DNA of 64,000 nucleotides from Sordaria brevicollis (Eukaryota > Ascomycota > Sordariomycetes > Sordariales > Sordariaceae): NCBI GenBank assembly GCA_033439795.1, contig JAUTDP010000005.1, positions 3,005,001 to 3,069,000 on the forward strand, written 5' to 3'. The notes beneath the pieces are model-generated. The model searched no databases, had not been told where the DNA came from, and saw nothing but the letters and a program-made list of their open reading frames with translations. This document shows, in pieces, positions 35,901-48,049 of this stretch (the first letter of the stretch is position 1; every line of letters starts with the position of its first letter). The translations under genes and the position numbers were made by a program.

Positions 35901-38071
35901 GCTTCGCCGCGTTCTTCTTGTAATCCGGCGGTATCTTCTTGAGCATGTGGCCGTACAGCTTTTCGATCTCGCCGCCGCCGCCGGGAAGTTGGTCCAGCCT
36001 CTTGCGCATTTCCTTTAGCGTGGTGGTATCATGATGATTCTGCTGTAGCAGTAGTCCCTTGGAGGTAATCTGCAGCGACTTGATAACCAGCGCCACCCAC
36101 AAGAAAACGCCTTCAGAGCGCTTGACGATTTCGTTTACGAGCCGGAACCACTCCTCCCCTCCTCCTCCTGCAACTACTGCGGCTCCTCTGCTGTTGTCGC
36201 GCACCTGAAGAAGCTCGCCTAGCATCGCCTCGGTGTATCGACGGATGTCATCCTCTGTTAGATCTTGCAGTTTCAAACTCGGGTAGTTACCGAAAGCTTT
36301 GGTGCAGACTTGCATTGGTCTGCTTGACACCAAGTACTTAACCCGATCACCTTTCGTGTTGCGGATAAGGTAGAGTAGTTCGTCCGGGTCACCTTGGAAC
36401 TCGTCGATCCCGTCTATAGCGACAAACAGCCTCAGATTCCCCACCCCCGTCGCCGTGGCGTGCAGTAATCGGTCGAACCACATCCTCAGTTCTGCAGCGG
36501 AAGGAGTCTCAAGCTGGCTGGTGTGTGATTTAGCTGCCAAGAGACAGGTTTCGGGCATGAGGGTTGGTATCAAATCCGGTCTGGCGCTCAACACCTGGTA
36601 CAAAACCGAGCGCATAAGTCCCGAAACAAGGCGTTGGTCATCAGCACCCAAGTGCCACGAGAAAAAGCTGGCGCAAATCAAGTCATCACCCGCCCCCACC
36701 CATTTCTGGAGGTGGTATCTCAACCGCCGGTCGCTAACGACATACTTCATCAACGTCGACTTCCCCGAGCCCGGTCTGCCTTTGATCCAGTAACACTTCT
36801 CCTTATCATCACCCTTTCCCTCCAAAAAAGCGGTCAGGTTCGACCACGGCCGACAAATGTTATCGAAAGTGCTGGGGTCTTTGTGGTGGGCAAACACCCA
36901 GTTGAAAGTATTTTCGTGAGGGGGTTTGATGGCCTCGAACCGGTCTGAAATTTGCCGGAAGTGAAGCATGTTTAACACGGCGGTGGTGATGGAGGAAATG
37001 TCTTTGCTGGGAACGTGTTCCAGTTCGGCGGAGGCTGGTTGGCCCATTAACCCGGGGTCGGAGGAGAGGCGGAGGAGGGTGTCGAATTTGGTGTCGGAGG
37101 AGAGGGAGGATGAGGGTGGTCGTTGGTGGGATTGGCTGATGTGTTGGGGGTGGTGCTGGTTGCCGTTGCCGTTGATGGAGGGAACTGTCGTCCTCCCGCT
37201 AGGATAGATGATCCTCGTCTCACCACTCGCCAACGTAACCATCGCAGCAACAATCGTCTGACTCGCACCACCACCACCACCCTGCTGCTTCGCCTCGGCC
37301 AACAATCTCGCATGCTGATCAAAGATTGGCGTGCTACTACTCCCCGACCTGATCACGCTCTGGTCAAAGGCTACAATCTTGACGATTCTTTCGTTCAACC
37401 GGTTGAAGTCCTGTCGTAGGCGGATGATCTCCTCTCGTTGCTGAGCCTGCTGAGCTAGGTCGTAATGGTGCTGCATGCCATACTGGGAGTCCACCTTGCT
37501 GTTCACCAACGCGAGGACATGGATCCCTAGTTCTCGCTTGAACCCGTCTAGCCTCTCCTTAAACTGGTCGAGCTCGCCTTCTGTCCTGACTGAGTTGATC
37601 AAGGCCTCTGCTAGGGAATTCCATCTTGACCGGTCCGGGTCATACTGTAGCTGGTTTAGCAAGTCCTCGGCCATGTCTGTGGCTTGGTCGAGGAGAGAGT
37701 TGATGGCCTGTTTTTGTTTTTCACGTGTCAGCAAAGAGGGGGGGAGGTTGTCTGCCTGCCTGTTCATCTGATGAAGGGGGCTCACTCACGTCTTCATGTT
37801 GTATTAGGATTTCTTCTGTTGCTGATGGGTTATGAAGCCTTGGTGTTGTCTTCAGAACGCGACTGAGACTGATGAGATCGTTAAGTGCTGCCTCGAAGGA
37901 CTTCGGGACAGCTACCCGGGAAGCAGTGTTGTTGCCATTCTGGCTTCCGCTGCCGTTGCCGCTGCTGTTGCCGTTGCGGAGCCTCTTGTACTCCCCGTAC
38001 ACGGTTGACCCGAAATCGATGAACTGAAGAACGGCCGACGCCAGCCCTAGGGCTGTAAAAGGGTCGATCAT
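32968..38071 (-). CDS. NACHT-type STAND (NLR-like) protein with fungal STAND N-terminal domain
   Basis: Exons complement 38071-37790 and 37707-32968, joined by an 82-base intron (GTGAGT...ACAG), give 1673 residues. The N-terminus (MIDPFTALGLASAVLQFIDF) is the fungal STAND N-terminal domain found on HET-s/NLR-related proteins. A Gly/Asn-rich linker and helical region follow. The NTPase has Walker A GRPGSGKST at 404-412 and Walker B LFVAIDGIDEF at 521-531, with an SSRP sensor motif shortly after. The long helical middle has no clear WD or TPR array; one segment (CRTLLEFGANP) resembles an ankyrin turn. The last 450 residues are low complexity: acidic runs, a PLSPLSxRF-type repeat near residues 1400-1435, poly-Thr and a basic coiled segment. 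Fungal NACHT proteins act in non-self recognition and programmed cell death; the role of this one is inferred. Confidence 0.85.
33680..33800 (-). repeat. In-frame repeat encoding PLSPLS-x-RF units in the STAND tail
   Basis: About four to five copies of a 24-33 base unit encode Pro-Leu-Ser-Pro-(Leu/Val)-Ser-x-Arg repeats. The copies are close in nucleotide sequence, which suggests recent expansion. Confidence 0.7.
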
Positions 38072-41000
38072 GTTTTGAGAATTGTGTGAGTTTAAAAGGG
38101 GAACCGAAAAACCAAAAGAAGAAGAAAGGTGAGTGATATTTTGAAAGCAACGACGTGAAGGTGAAAGAAGACGCCGTGTGTGTGTGTGATGAGACGTTGA
38201 GTGAGGCAGAGGCTTATCGTCAACAAACAAGCCCCCCCGAAGAGCTCAAAAAGCGGGGTCGTCACACTTTCGCTCAGTCGATCGTTCGGGTCGCGTGTGT
38301 GTGTGTGAGTGTGTGAAAAGTGACAGGCCAGCCAGAGCAGGAAATAGAGAGAAAAAAAACTATGAGGGTATCATGCAAAACACATCAGACGGCAGCAGCA
38401 GCAGCGTCGGCGGTAACAAACTGCCTAAGGAGGTGAGAATAGGTTAACAATGGAGATTGGCGTCGACGACGAGATGAGGTTGAGCTGGAGCGCGATGGTG
38501 AGCCTCATCTGGTGGAGCCATCCATCCGCCGTTGTGCAGAGTCGTAGGGGGCCAGGCACAACAGCAAGTTGGAGCTGAGCTGACGGCAGCACGCTACGTA
38601 TGAAGTGTATGGACCGGATCGGTAGGTATCGTGTATGGCTGTATGGCTGTCAACGTCGTCGTGAGTGACTGTCGTGTGGACTGAACTGATTCCTTCCTGA
38701 CTGTATCGATGAAACTTGGGGGGAAAAAAGGTACCAACACCAGGGGGACAGGCATGCTGCTTGTCAGACAAAATGGAATGATGGCCTTTCTGAAGATCCG
38801 ATGGCCGAAAACCCGCCCACTTCTTTCACAGCGTCCACCACTCACAACACTCACCACTCACTGTTGCGCCGCACTCTCTCTCTCTCTCTCTTTGCCCAGG
38901 GCAGTCTCCATTTTTCTCTTCTCACCTCTCACCTCTCACCTCTCACTCGCAGCGCTTCATTCTTCTTCCTGTTCGCTGAGCGCCTTCTGACAGGCTGCTC
39001 TCATGAGCAAGGCCCAGCAGGACCAGCAGGCCGACGCCCAGCTAACGGAACGGACCAACCAACCCCAGGCCTTCAAAAACTTGTGCCCAGCTGCCCAACA
39101 CGTGTATCCAGCATGAATGGGTTTATCGCGAGATATGATTGGCGGTTGGCGCTCGACGGCGGGCTAATCGTATGCGCCCCTTCCTGCATGTTGAACTGCA
39201 TGCGCGATATCAGGTAAAAAAAAAATTCGAAAAAATTAGCACTGGCTGGTTCTGCACTGGCAGACTGGTACAAAAAGATTCCGGCGTTTATGCGCCTGTG
39301 AGATTGGATTTGGCGCCGGAGCAGCTTAGCATGGTAATGCTGGTGGAGTCCTTTTTTTGGGGGGGAGGTCGGAAATCGTATAAGAATTCTTCAATTCCTC
39401 TCGTCTTGTTCTTGTGGTGAGTGGTGACCCCTCACTTTGCTTGGCCCCTGGCTGGGTCGCGAATGCGGTCGCGCGTGTGAAGGACCTGCAGCGCCAATTC
39501 ATTTTTGAGTGGGAAATCGAATTTTACTGGAAGACGAGCGAGCGAGCGAGACGAACGAAGGTCACTCATCACTGGGTGAGACTTGAAGATGGGCCAGAAC
39601 CAAGAGACCGCAGTCTGGCCGTCTGGCGGGGAGCTGTTGTCAAGCTTCCGCAACGGAGAAATACGCGCCACAATTCCCGTCAGACTTTTTGCCTCACTGG
39701 GCCGGGCCGGATGAGGCGCCGCGCGATGTGTGTGGCTGGAACGAATGGCTGGTGAGCTTCCGCTCGCTGGACGGTTCAGCTGTTGGAGCCACGACCGCCG
39801 GAAGTGGTCTTCTTGCCAATTGTCCACCACACCACGCATTTCTGACACTCGTAAGCTTGCATGCATCATCGTGAAACAAAGTACAGCGAGATGGAATCTT
39901 TTTCTTTTGCGTTGTTTGGGGGTTTTTGGGTCGTGCATTCAGGGGCTTGTGGACCCATTTGGATTGATGCTAATTCGGACGGGCAGGACGGCGGTCAGTT
40001 TGATCCTCTGCAATACCGGCATGGCAGCGTCATGAAGTCAACGACTTTCCGAAACCAGGACTTGCAACATAATGGACTTGAATCCGTATTCGTGTCTTCG
40101 AGTTCATTTTGGCAATTCGGTTGATGCCAGTCGTCTTTGCTACCTTTTGCTATGTTTTGGCCCAGGTTGGCGAACAACTTGAAGTCCGAGTTCTCCAGTT
40201 GGTGGTACAAGTCGTTGGTGCCGTCGTGCGAGATATCACATCTTCTCTGCTTCTGGCAATGAGCGACATCCGTTTGGTATTTTCTCCTTCGAAAACCTCA
40301 ATGCTCCACACACTGAGCGCTCTTGGTGCCGGCATACTGCCAGCCAGATGACGCCGGCTGGTCCTATCATCTGTATGCCTTCTTGAGCAATGGCGCTGTT
40401 CATGGGCTCTTTCGCATCATCGCGGCCTAGTGGTACGCAAAACTTTTTTTCGGGTGTAATCCAGCCACCAGGTGTATAGCGGATTACCGTTTCTTGACGC
40501 CGGGTTTGCTCTTGGGTTCGTGCTACACTCAAGGTCAAGGAAGGCATGAGGCCACGGTTGATTTGCGTCGGCTGTTTCACCACTCACACAAGGACGGTCC
40601 ATGATGAGGCTGTATGGAAGATCAATCGATGCCAACGAGAGTCATCCGAGGGTCATCCCCAAGAGGCCATATTGGCCAGAACCGCGTTGGCCAGTCGGGT
40701 ACGACATGACGGACGGCACCACATATGCTTCCTTCCTGATGGCGGGGTTGGTGATGCACAGGCAACACCAGAGCCGACTGGACACCGAGAATGTTTCTCA
40801 TCGACAGAGTCGGAGGGAGTTGGCCATTGAGAGTGAGATGAATCACGATGGAATATAGCCCCGTTGGGTCGTAAGCATATCGACTGTCGTGTAACAACAC
40901 TCTTGGTGTTCATGTCCAATCGGTTCACCTGTTGACTTTTTGCCGGGTTAGCTGAGAAGGACCGGCGGCCGTTGTCAAACTCCAGACATTGCCATTGGCA

Positions 41001-42924
41001 GTGGCTTATCATGGTGATGCCGTGTGGTGGCTAGCCTCATGTCATAGAGAAGTCGGAATATTGCGAGATGCTGACTGCCGCCTGGGTGGATGGAATCCTC
41101 GGTAAGCTTATAAGAGAAGTTCTCACTTTGAGATCAAGGCTGACAAGGGAAACGGTGATGATGAGATCCAGAAAGCGGTCCATGGTCATATCTCCCAATG
41201 GCTAGCCCCTGATGAGGTTCTGGGCTCATACCATCACTCCGGGAAACTGTAAGCGGGTGCGAAATAGGTGTCGCGAAGGAGACGTCAAGGCCGTGAGCAT
41301 CGGCCTCGAAGCTGAAGATCGTTCTGAACTCTCCGGCATTTCATCAACCTCATGCCGCTCTCAGTATGGTGAGAATCCAAGAGGCGGAAGCGAGGTCCAA
41401 GGTCCGGGCACATGCAATGAAAGAGATAAGGTCGAAATAAGCTCAAGGTATGGCGCCATGGAAGCATCGATGCAGGTCATCCTGGGATCGAACAAGTTCC
41501 CTGGAACCTTCTGTACCTTGGAGGGCTGCCAGGCAAGCTCCGATTGTTGGCCGCAGAGTCGTACTGTCCAGGAGCGCGGAGATAGCTACCGTGGCCACGG
41601 CTGAATGGCTTGAAGTGTAGGTTGCATTGACATAACCTCGAGGATAAGGTGCCGGCCGGACTCGGAGTAAGACGACTATTGGGCCGAAAGTCATTTCTCT
41701 GCTGGACATGCCTCTATTCACGGAAGTGGAAAAGTCTACGCTGGAATCAGAAGGTTTTTATCAGTGAGTGTTTCTACACATGCGAGGGAGAGCGGCCCCA
41801 ACATTTACTGACGTGCATGAACAATGAGGAAAGATGCGGAGATACGATATCATGAGAGGAAAGTGTCTAGCCGATATGGGATGAAGTAAACATTTCCAGT
41901 GTAACTTGTCCTGCGTTTATCACGATATTATGTGAAAACACCACTAACAAAAGTTGTTTGCATCACGAAAAGAAACACGCCAAAATCTCAAAACTTACAG
42001 TGCTTATCAGGCATGGCTACTTTGAGAAAATGCCCCTGGAGCTCCGTCAGTCTACTTGATATCCACCACCCGGCATGGGCCAGGGCGTCTTTGATGACCC
42101 ATGAGTGTCTGAAAAGCTTCCATCGTGATGAAAAAGGAAGTCAACTTTCGTCACCCCGCAAACTTCCCCAGGAAAACAACTTTGACATGGAAACTTGGCA
42201 TGGGTCGACATGTTGGAAAGAGGAAGGAGATGCAATTTCAAGACTGCTGAGGATCGAGATTGAAGCCAGAATGGGAATGTCAGTGTCGTCGTCGGTCACG
42301 GTCTGAAGTCTGGAACTGGCTGACGATGTTGACCGAGTGGATCATCACGACATGTAGCCTGGGTGTTGACATGCACAGTGAGATGGGGAGACGGGGTAGC
42401 GTCCATTTGAGTTGGGTTAAATGGCGGAAGAAACTCCACATGGTCGCCGTCAACAGTGCGGTTTGGATCGTGTGGTCCCCGGAAGCTGCAGTTGCAGTGA
42501 CGTTGATGTCCGTCTTCGGGGTTCTGTTCGCTGTCGACGAGGTGAAGCCGTCCAAGCAACCAAAGGTCGAGACCGTCACCGCGAGGGCATATGACAGGCT
42601 GAGGTAGAAAAAGACAAATTTAAAAGTTTCGATGTCGCCATCATAAAAGTCAATGCCAGTTGTGGCGAGAAACAATTGCGTCTTTCACCATCGTGAGGCA
42701 TGATGGTGGTGTTGATGGCAGATTTCAACATGTCGACATGGTGATGTTGAATTAAGGACCTTGATGGAAGAGTTGCCTGATTTGGTTGCGTTTGAAGATG
42801 CCATGGCACGTGACCGGTAGCCGGCATTGCTGAGCTTCAAGTCCTTGCTGTTAGCGCTGGGTGATCATCTTGGCGCATTCCGTAACAGCAGCTACATCCC
42901 CGCATTTTAAAGCGGGTCTTGTGA
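38072..42924. other. Divergent intergenic region between the STAND gene and scon-2
   Basis: No gene supported. It contains GT microsatellites near 38170-38185 and 38293-38320, a CT run near 38874-38900, CTCACCT repeats near 38920-38950, and short A runs near 39213-39222. Small open frames such as 40601-40858 have no recognisable features. Upstream control elements of scon-2 may lie here. Confidence 0.45.
41450..41459. promoter_or_regulatory. Candidate CYS3 binding site
   Basis: ATGGCGCCAT is a perfect palindromic match to ATGRYRYCAT, the consensus known for the Neurospora sulfur regulator CYS3, which activates scon-2. It lies 2.8 kb before the scon-2 start codon and about 1.5 kb before the start of the ATG-free leader. 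By chance such a 10-mer is expected about once per 65 kb, so this is only a candidate. Confidence 0.35.
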
Positions 42925-44296
42925 TGTCGCAATTCTGGCGACAAAGCAACAAAGCGAAAAAAGAGAGACTGTGACTCCACCCTGTACCTGGGAGCTTCCC
43001 GCGCCCCACTCGTGCGATTTCGCCATTTTGCCCTCGTCTTGCAAGAGCGGACGACGGCGACCAATCTTCCTCCAAGTTCACAGAGACAGCAGGAGCAAGT
43101 CTAGCACGTCCGATTTCAGGAGGTGACGAGAAGCAAGAGGTTCAACACCTTGAATTGCCCGCAGACTGCAATTGCCATCTTGGAAGGAGCATTGCCCATC
43201 ATATCCGTCCCTCCATCGACCGACAGCCGTCCGTTATCCGGTTCCCGCTAAAACACCACGCACTCTTAACAGCTTCAAGTACACACACCGAAAGTCGGAG
43301 ACACACTACTTATCTTCAAGACAGAAGCAGCCCTGTGTAACACACTGGAGCATCACAGTACGTACAGCACCCCAAAAGGACCCTTTAAACACTCTCCCCG
43401 GTCTCCCTTGACTCGGGTTCGATTGCGACACAAGGTGCTGTGCATTGCGTGCCTCTTGCCCGTCCACTCAATCCCAATCCTTGGACTTGCCCTCTCCGCT
43501 ACTCCTTGATAACAAGAGACCCTTCTGAACCACACATACACTACTGCGCTAGACAAGAGTGCACTAACACTTACACTCTACCAATAATAGAAGGTCCAAC
43601 GTGCTCATCTCCTCTCTTTGTTCCTTCAACGCTGGTCCCATCGTCCGTCCACAAGACATCACCGGGTCATCTGCCTCTTCCCCGACGTCCATCGTCTGTC
43701 CTCTCTTGATCGCCTCCTCCACCAAACAACAAACGAGACAGACTCCATTCGGGGAGCAGATCGCCAGTTGGGACTGTTTTCTCCTCTTTTTCAGCTTAAA
43801 TCCAGACCTGCCAACAGTGGAGCAGACTCCGGATCCCGGATCGATCAAGGAGATTGGCCCTCGCAGAAGACACGGGTAGACCGCCCATACTCCTCAGACA
43901 TACAGACAGACAGACAGATAGACACACAAGGACCACAGGGAACCCCAAGACATCGTCCAGATCACGCAAGATCAATACCTCCTGGGTTCACTCTACCTTC
44001 CCGTCCCAGCCTGACCGAGTACCGTTCCTCCTACCTTAGAGGTACCGACCTTGGAACAGGACAGGAATACACTGCGGCACTCGCGCCAACCATCGACGAT
44101 ACACTCCCAATCTATCAAACCACTCCCCTGGTCAGCACGCCATCGCCCTCCAGCCTGAACACCATCGCTAGCAAAGCGAGGGCCCAATGCTTGGTGCTGT
44201 CTCTGCCGCCATCCACAGACAAGACCACGCAACCGCAAACCGCTATCAAGCAACAGCGTAATCTGGGCCCGGCAGGTCCTCGACTCCCTTTCACCA
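42925..44296 (+). promoter_or_regulatory. Long, nearly ATG-free stretch upstream of scon-2
   Basis: Between the ATG at 42922 and the one at 44187 there is no ATG at all on the plus strand (about 1.26 kb), although the sequence has ordinary base composition. That is what selection on a transcribed 5' leader would produce. The transcription start and any leader introns cannot be fixed by eye. Confidence 0.5.
44187..44261 (+). promoter_or_regulatory. 24-codon upstream ORF before scon-2
   Basis: ATG at 44187 and TAA at 44259-44261 enclose 24 codons, ending 35 bases before the scon-2 ATG. It is the only upstream ATG in more than 1.2 kb. The reading is direct; a role in translational control is inferred. 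Confidence 0.5.
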
Positions 44297-46698
44297 ATGG
44301 ACTCCTACCACCTCCCCCCGTTGTCTCGTCCTACTGCGAGCCTCGGACATGATAATAATGACGCCCAGATCCCACATGGGATTTCGAAACCCTATCCTAC
44401 TCACCACCATAACAACCACTCGCGCGATACCAACAGCTCCTCCAACCCCGACCTCGATCTAGACCACGCATCCGAACTCACCATCTCCACCGACCCGACC
44501 GATATCACAGACCAGAACTGTGACCGAAAACGGCCAGAGCAACAGGGAAGGCTGCGCTCTCGGAACAGCGTCACCAACATGTCGTCCGTACTTATGAGCA
44601 AGACTGTCACTCCCTTCCTCAGGGAACACATCCCCAGCATCTACGCCCCCATTGGCAAGCCTGGAAACCACGAGACCGCCAGGACAGAGAACCCCAACTC
44701 CAAGTTCTGCTACAGGCATCACCCAGACTCAAAGTGCCGAAGGGCTGCCGACAAGGCCAAGATGGTTATGATTCAGAGCGAGCTCGACAAGCTTACATCG
44801 GCGGTAGGTTTAAAATATGAACAAGGGCTGGTTGTTTACAAGGCTTGGTGACTGACTGGTATCTTTCTCGGAATAGGATCAGCAAGCCGTTACCCACGTG
44901 TGGTCCCTGTTCTCCGCCGCCCCTGCTCGACACCGCGACCTGATGCTTCAGGGTATCCTCTCCCAGCTTTGCTTCCCTCAGCTTTCGTTCGTCTCTAGAG
45001 AGGTCAACGAGGCTCTCAAGATCGACTTCATCTCCGCCCTCCCCGTCGAGCTGTCCCAAAAGATCCTCTGCTACCTCGACACCGTCAGCTTGACCAAGGC
45101 TGCCCAGGTCAGCCAACGGTGGCGCACCCTGGCCGACTCCGATGCCGTTTGGGTCCGCATGTGCGAGCAACACGTCAACAGGAAGTGCACAAAGTGTGGA
45201 TGGGGATTGCCCCTGCTCGAGCGCAAGAAGCTGCGCAACTACACAAGACAGAGACAGCTGGCCAAGGGTGGACCACAAGGGAGGATTACAGAGTTGGACG
45301 ACGCCCACAGCAGCCAGGATCAGTCAATTAACCAACACGGAAAGCGCCCCGCTGAGGAGGAGGAAGAGGATCCCATCAAGAAGCGTCAGCGCATGGCTGA
45401 AGCCTGCAAAGCGGTACAGCCAAAAACTAGAAGCTGGAAGGCTGTCTACCGCGATCGCTGGCAAGTAAGCTACAACTGGAAGAACAGCCGCTACAAGCTG
45501 TCGGTTCTCAAGGGTCATGAGAATGGTGTCACCTGTCTCCAGCTCGACGATAACATCCTCGCGACTGGATCGTATGACGCCACCATCAAGATTTGTAGGT
45601 GGTCTTTCACCTTTGGACATTGGCTCTCCAGACTAACACACTTTGGCAGGGAACATTGAGACCGAGGAGTGCATCCGGACCCTCGTCGGCCACACAGCTG
45701 GCATTCGTGCGCTTCAGTTTGACGATTCGAAGCTCATCAGTGGCAGTCTTGACCGTATGTTGCAGTTCCTCTCCAATCATAGCTTGGCAATTACTAACTT
45801 TTTCCTAGACACAATCAAGGTCTGGAACTGGCACACCGGCGAGTGCCTCTCCACCTTCGCTGCGCACACCGATTCCGTGATTAGCGTTCACTTCGACGGC
45901 CACCTCCTCGCTAGTGGATCGAGCGACAAGACCGTCAAGATTTTCGACTTCAATTCCAAGGAGACCTACTGCCTCAAGGGCCACACCGATTGGGTCAACT
46001 CTACCCATGTCGACATCAAGAGCCGAACCGTCTTCTCCGCCTCAGATGATACGACGATCAAGCTGTGGGACCTCGACACGCGCCAGGTTATCCGGACATA
46101 CGAAGGACATGTCGGCCATGTGCAGCAGGTTCTCATCCTTCCGCCCGAGTATGAGCCCGAGGACGAGGTGCTCAACGGCGCGCAAGACAACCAAGACGCC
46201 ATGTCGGTATCGTCGAGTGGAAGCCGAAGCCCAACAATGTCGAACGCACACATCGAGCGCGCCAGCAGCCCTGGCAACCATAGCCCCAGCTACAACCCGC
46301 TACCCAGCAGCCTCCCAAGTGGAGACGATGACGTGCGCCACCTCTATGGCTCCGCTTTCGCAGCCGACGAGTCACGGCCCCTCCCGCCGCGCTATTTCAT
46401 GACGGGCGGCCTTGATAGCACCATCCGCCTGTGGGACAGCGCGACCGGTCGGTGCTTGAGGACGCTCTTCGGCCATCTTGAGGGAGTCTGGTCTCTGGCG
46501 GGCGACACCATCCGTGTTATCAGCGGCGCCAACGACGCCATGGTCAAGATCTGGGAGCCGCGCAGCGGAAAGTGCGATGCCACCTACACCGGCCATTGCG
46601 GACCCGTTACTTGTGTCGGGCTGAGCGATAGTCTGATGGCGAGCGGCAGTGAGGATGGAACCATTCGGTTACATTCCTTCAAGCCTTGTCAACAATGA
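44297..46698 (+). CDS. scon-2: Sulfur controller 2: F-box/WD40 subunit of an SCF ubiquitin ligase
   Basis: Exons 44297-44803, 44877-45594, 45650-45754 and 45809-46698 give 739 residues. A second in-frame ATG at 44579 (residue 95, MSSVLMSK) has a strong AACATG context and could be the main start, giving 645 residues. The F-box is at about 220-265 ([18 protein letters not shown]). A charged linker with KKRQR follows, then seven WD40 repeats from about residue 380, each with GH...(W/F) ends (for example [56 protein letters not shown]). The fifth repeat carries an insert of about 90 Ser/Asn-rich residues. Domain order and sequence match the Neurospora SCON2/Aspergillus sconB/yeast Met30 group, which marks sulfur-pathway regulators for ubiquitination when sulfur is ample. 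An identity call without a database search remains from memory. Confidence 0.93.
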
Positions 46699-47043
46699 GT
46701 GAGGTGATGGCGGCTGATAGTTCCGAGACTCGACGGGACGGGAAAGAAGAGTAGAGTCTACAGGGTTTCAACTACCCACCTACCTCGACTGCTCTTTTCG
46801 TCTCATCTTTTCTCAGGGCTTGGGATGTCGCCTCAATCTCCTCACATTTCCCTTTTACCATCATCATCATCGATTGCGATTTCTTTTACGTGTTTTCTGC
46901 TTTCAACAAAACATTACCTCTCTCCCAAGAAGGGACTGAAAGGGTAACATGTTTTGGGTCAACTTGGCATAAGCATCGGTCATCATAGCGTGTTTTTCAC
47001 AAGTTAGGCATCTGGGATGGGATCTCAAAAGCATTGCAAGCAC

Positions 47044-47044
<1 letters not shown>

Positions 47045-47078
<34 letters not shown>
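47045..47078. repeat. Poly-T tract (34 bases)
   Basis: An uninterrupted run of 34 T on the plus strand, immediately downstream of scon-2. Confidence 0.95.
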
Positions 47079-47079
<1 letters not shown>

Positions 47080-47246
47080 GCAACTTTGCACTCATTTTTT
47101 TTTATCAAGTCACATATATAGAAAAAAGGCAAAAGAAAAGGAAAGGAAAGGGATAGGAGGAAAGGGAGGGGTTGGAGGCGTCATTTTGCATTGGGTTTTG
47201 GAAGGAGGAGTTTTTCTGGGATGGGGTTCTACATTTGGCTTTTTTT

Positions 47247-47276
47247 ATTGTTGTTGTTGTTGTTGTTGTTGTTGTT
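47247..47276. repeat. (TTG)n microsatellite
   Basis: About nine consecutive TTG/GTT trinucleotides. Confidence 0.9.
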
Positions 47277-48049
47277 TGCTAGGTGGTTGATTGTTCTATA
47301 CCCTCTTTTGTCTTTTTTGGTGAGGTAGTGTGAGTTGGTAATGAGATGGTTATTAGAAGATTGTAGTGATGGTGATGTGGGATGGAAGTGAGATTGGTGA
47401 TGATTGAGGTGTGAGATAGTATCTTGTCTGCTTCTTCTTGTTACCTTAGGGCTGGTTTCTCGGAGTGAGCGTCGATAGAGAAAAGAATCTTGTTTTCATT
47501 ATAAAACACCTACGCCGGTTGAAGATGCCGTATGTTCTCTTCACATTTAGGGTGCGTTCGTGTGTCTGGGAAATGCCTTTCTGAATGGTTTAGAAGCCAG
47601 ATTTTAGAAGTCTGTTCGAATGCCTAGGAACCATTCTGCCGCAGAAATCCCACCAAAACTGGCTTCTGAAATTTCTAACCCACTTAAAGACCTCCTAGCC
47701 AATTAGATAATAGTATTCTTTATAAAAATTCTATAAACCACTTCTATAATTCAAAACTACGGAAATTCCTTTCTAAAATCGATATTTGTTATTTTCTAAA
47801 CCACGTAACCACCTTCGTTATAACCACCAATACCAATATACCCTCCCTTCGAACTACTCTAATACTTTTACAACGCCGCCAACGTCGTAAATTACGTAGA
47901 AAGGTACTATAAATAGTAATTATTACCCTAATAATCTCTTTTACGTATTAGAACCTTCGTATATTTATAAATCTATACGGATTATAGGGGGTTTTTACTA
48001 TTAAAAACCTCCTTTATAAATACCCGGGTCGTTTTAAAAATTTAATACG

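Larger units (their letters stand above)
46699..47546. other. 3' flank of scon-2
   Basis: It probably contains the 3' untranslated region. A 34-base T run lies at 47045-47078 and a TTG trinucleotide run at about 47247-47276. No gene supported. It ends at the TTA target site of the Harbinger relic. Confidence 0.6.

Noticed and set aside
40601..40858. 85-codon ATG frame in the region upstream of scon-2
   Set aside because: Somewhat protein-like composition but too short and isolated, no splice partners found.
47045..47078. Poly-T run as the tail of a minus-strand retroposed sequence
   Set aside because: No flanking target-site duplication or recognisable retroposed body next to it; treated as a simple homopolymer.
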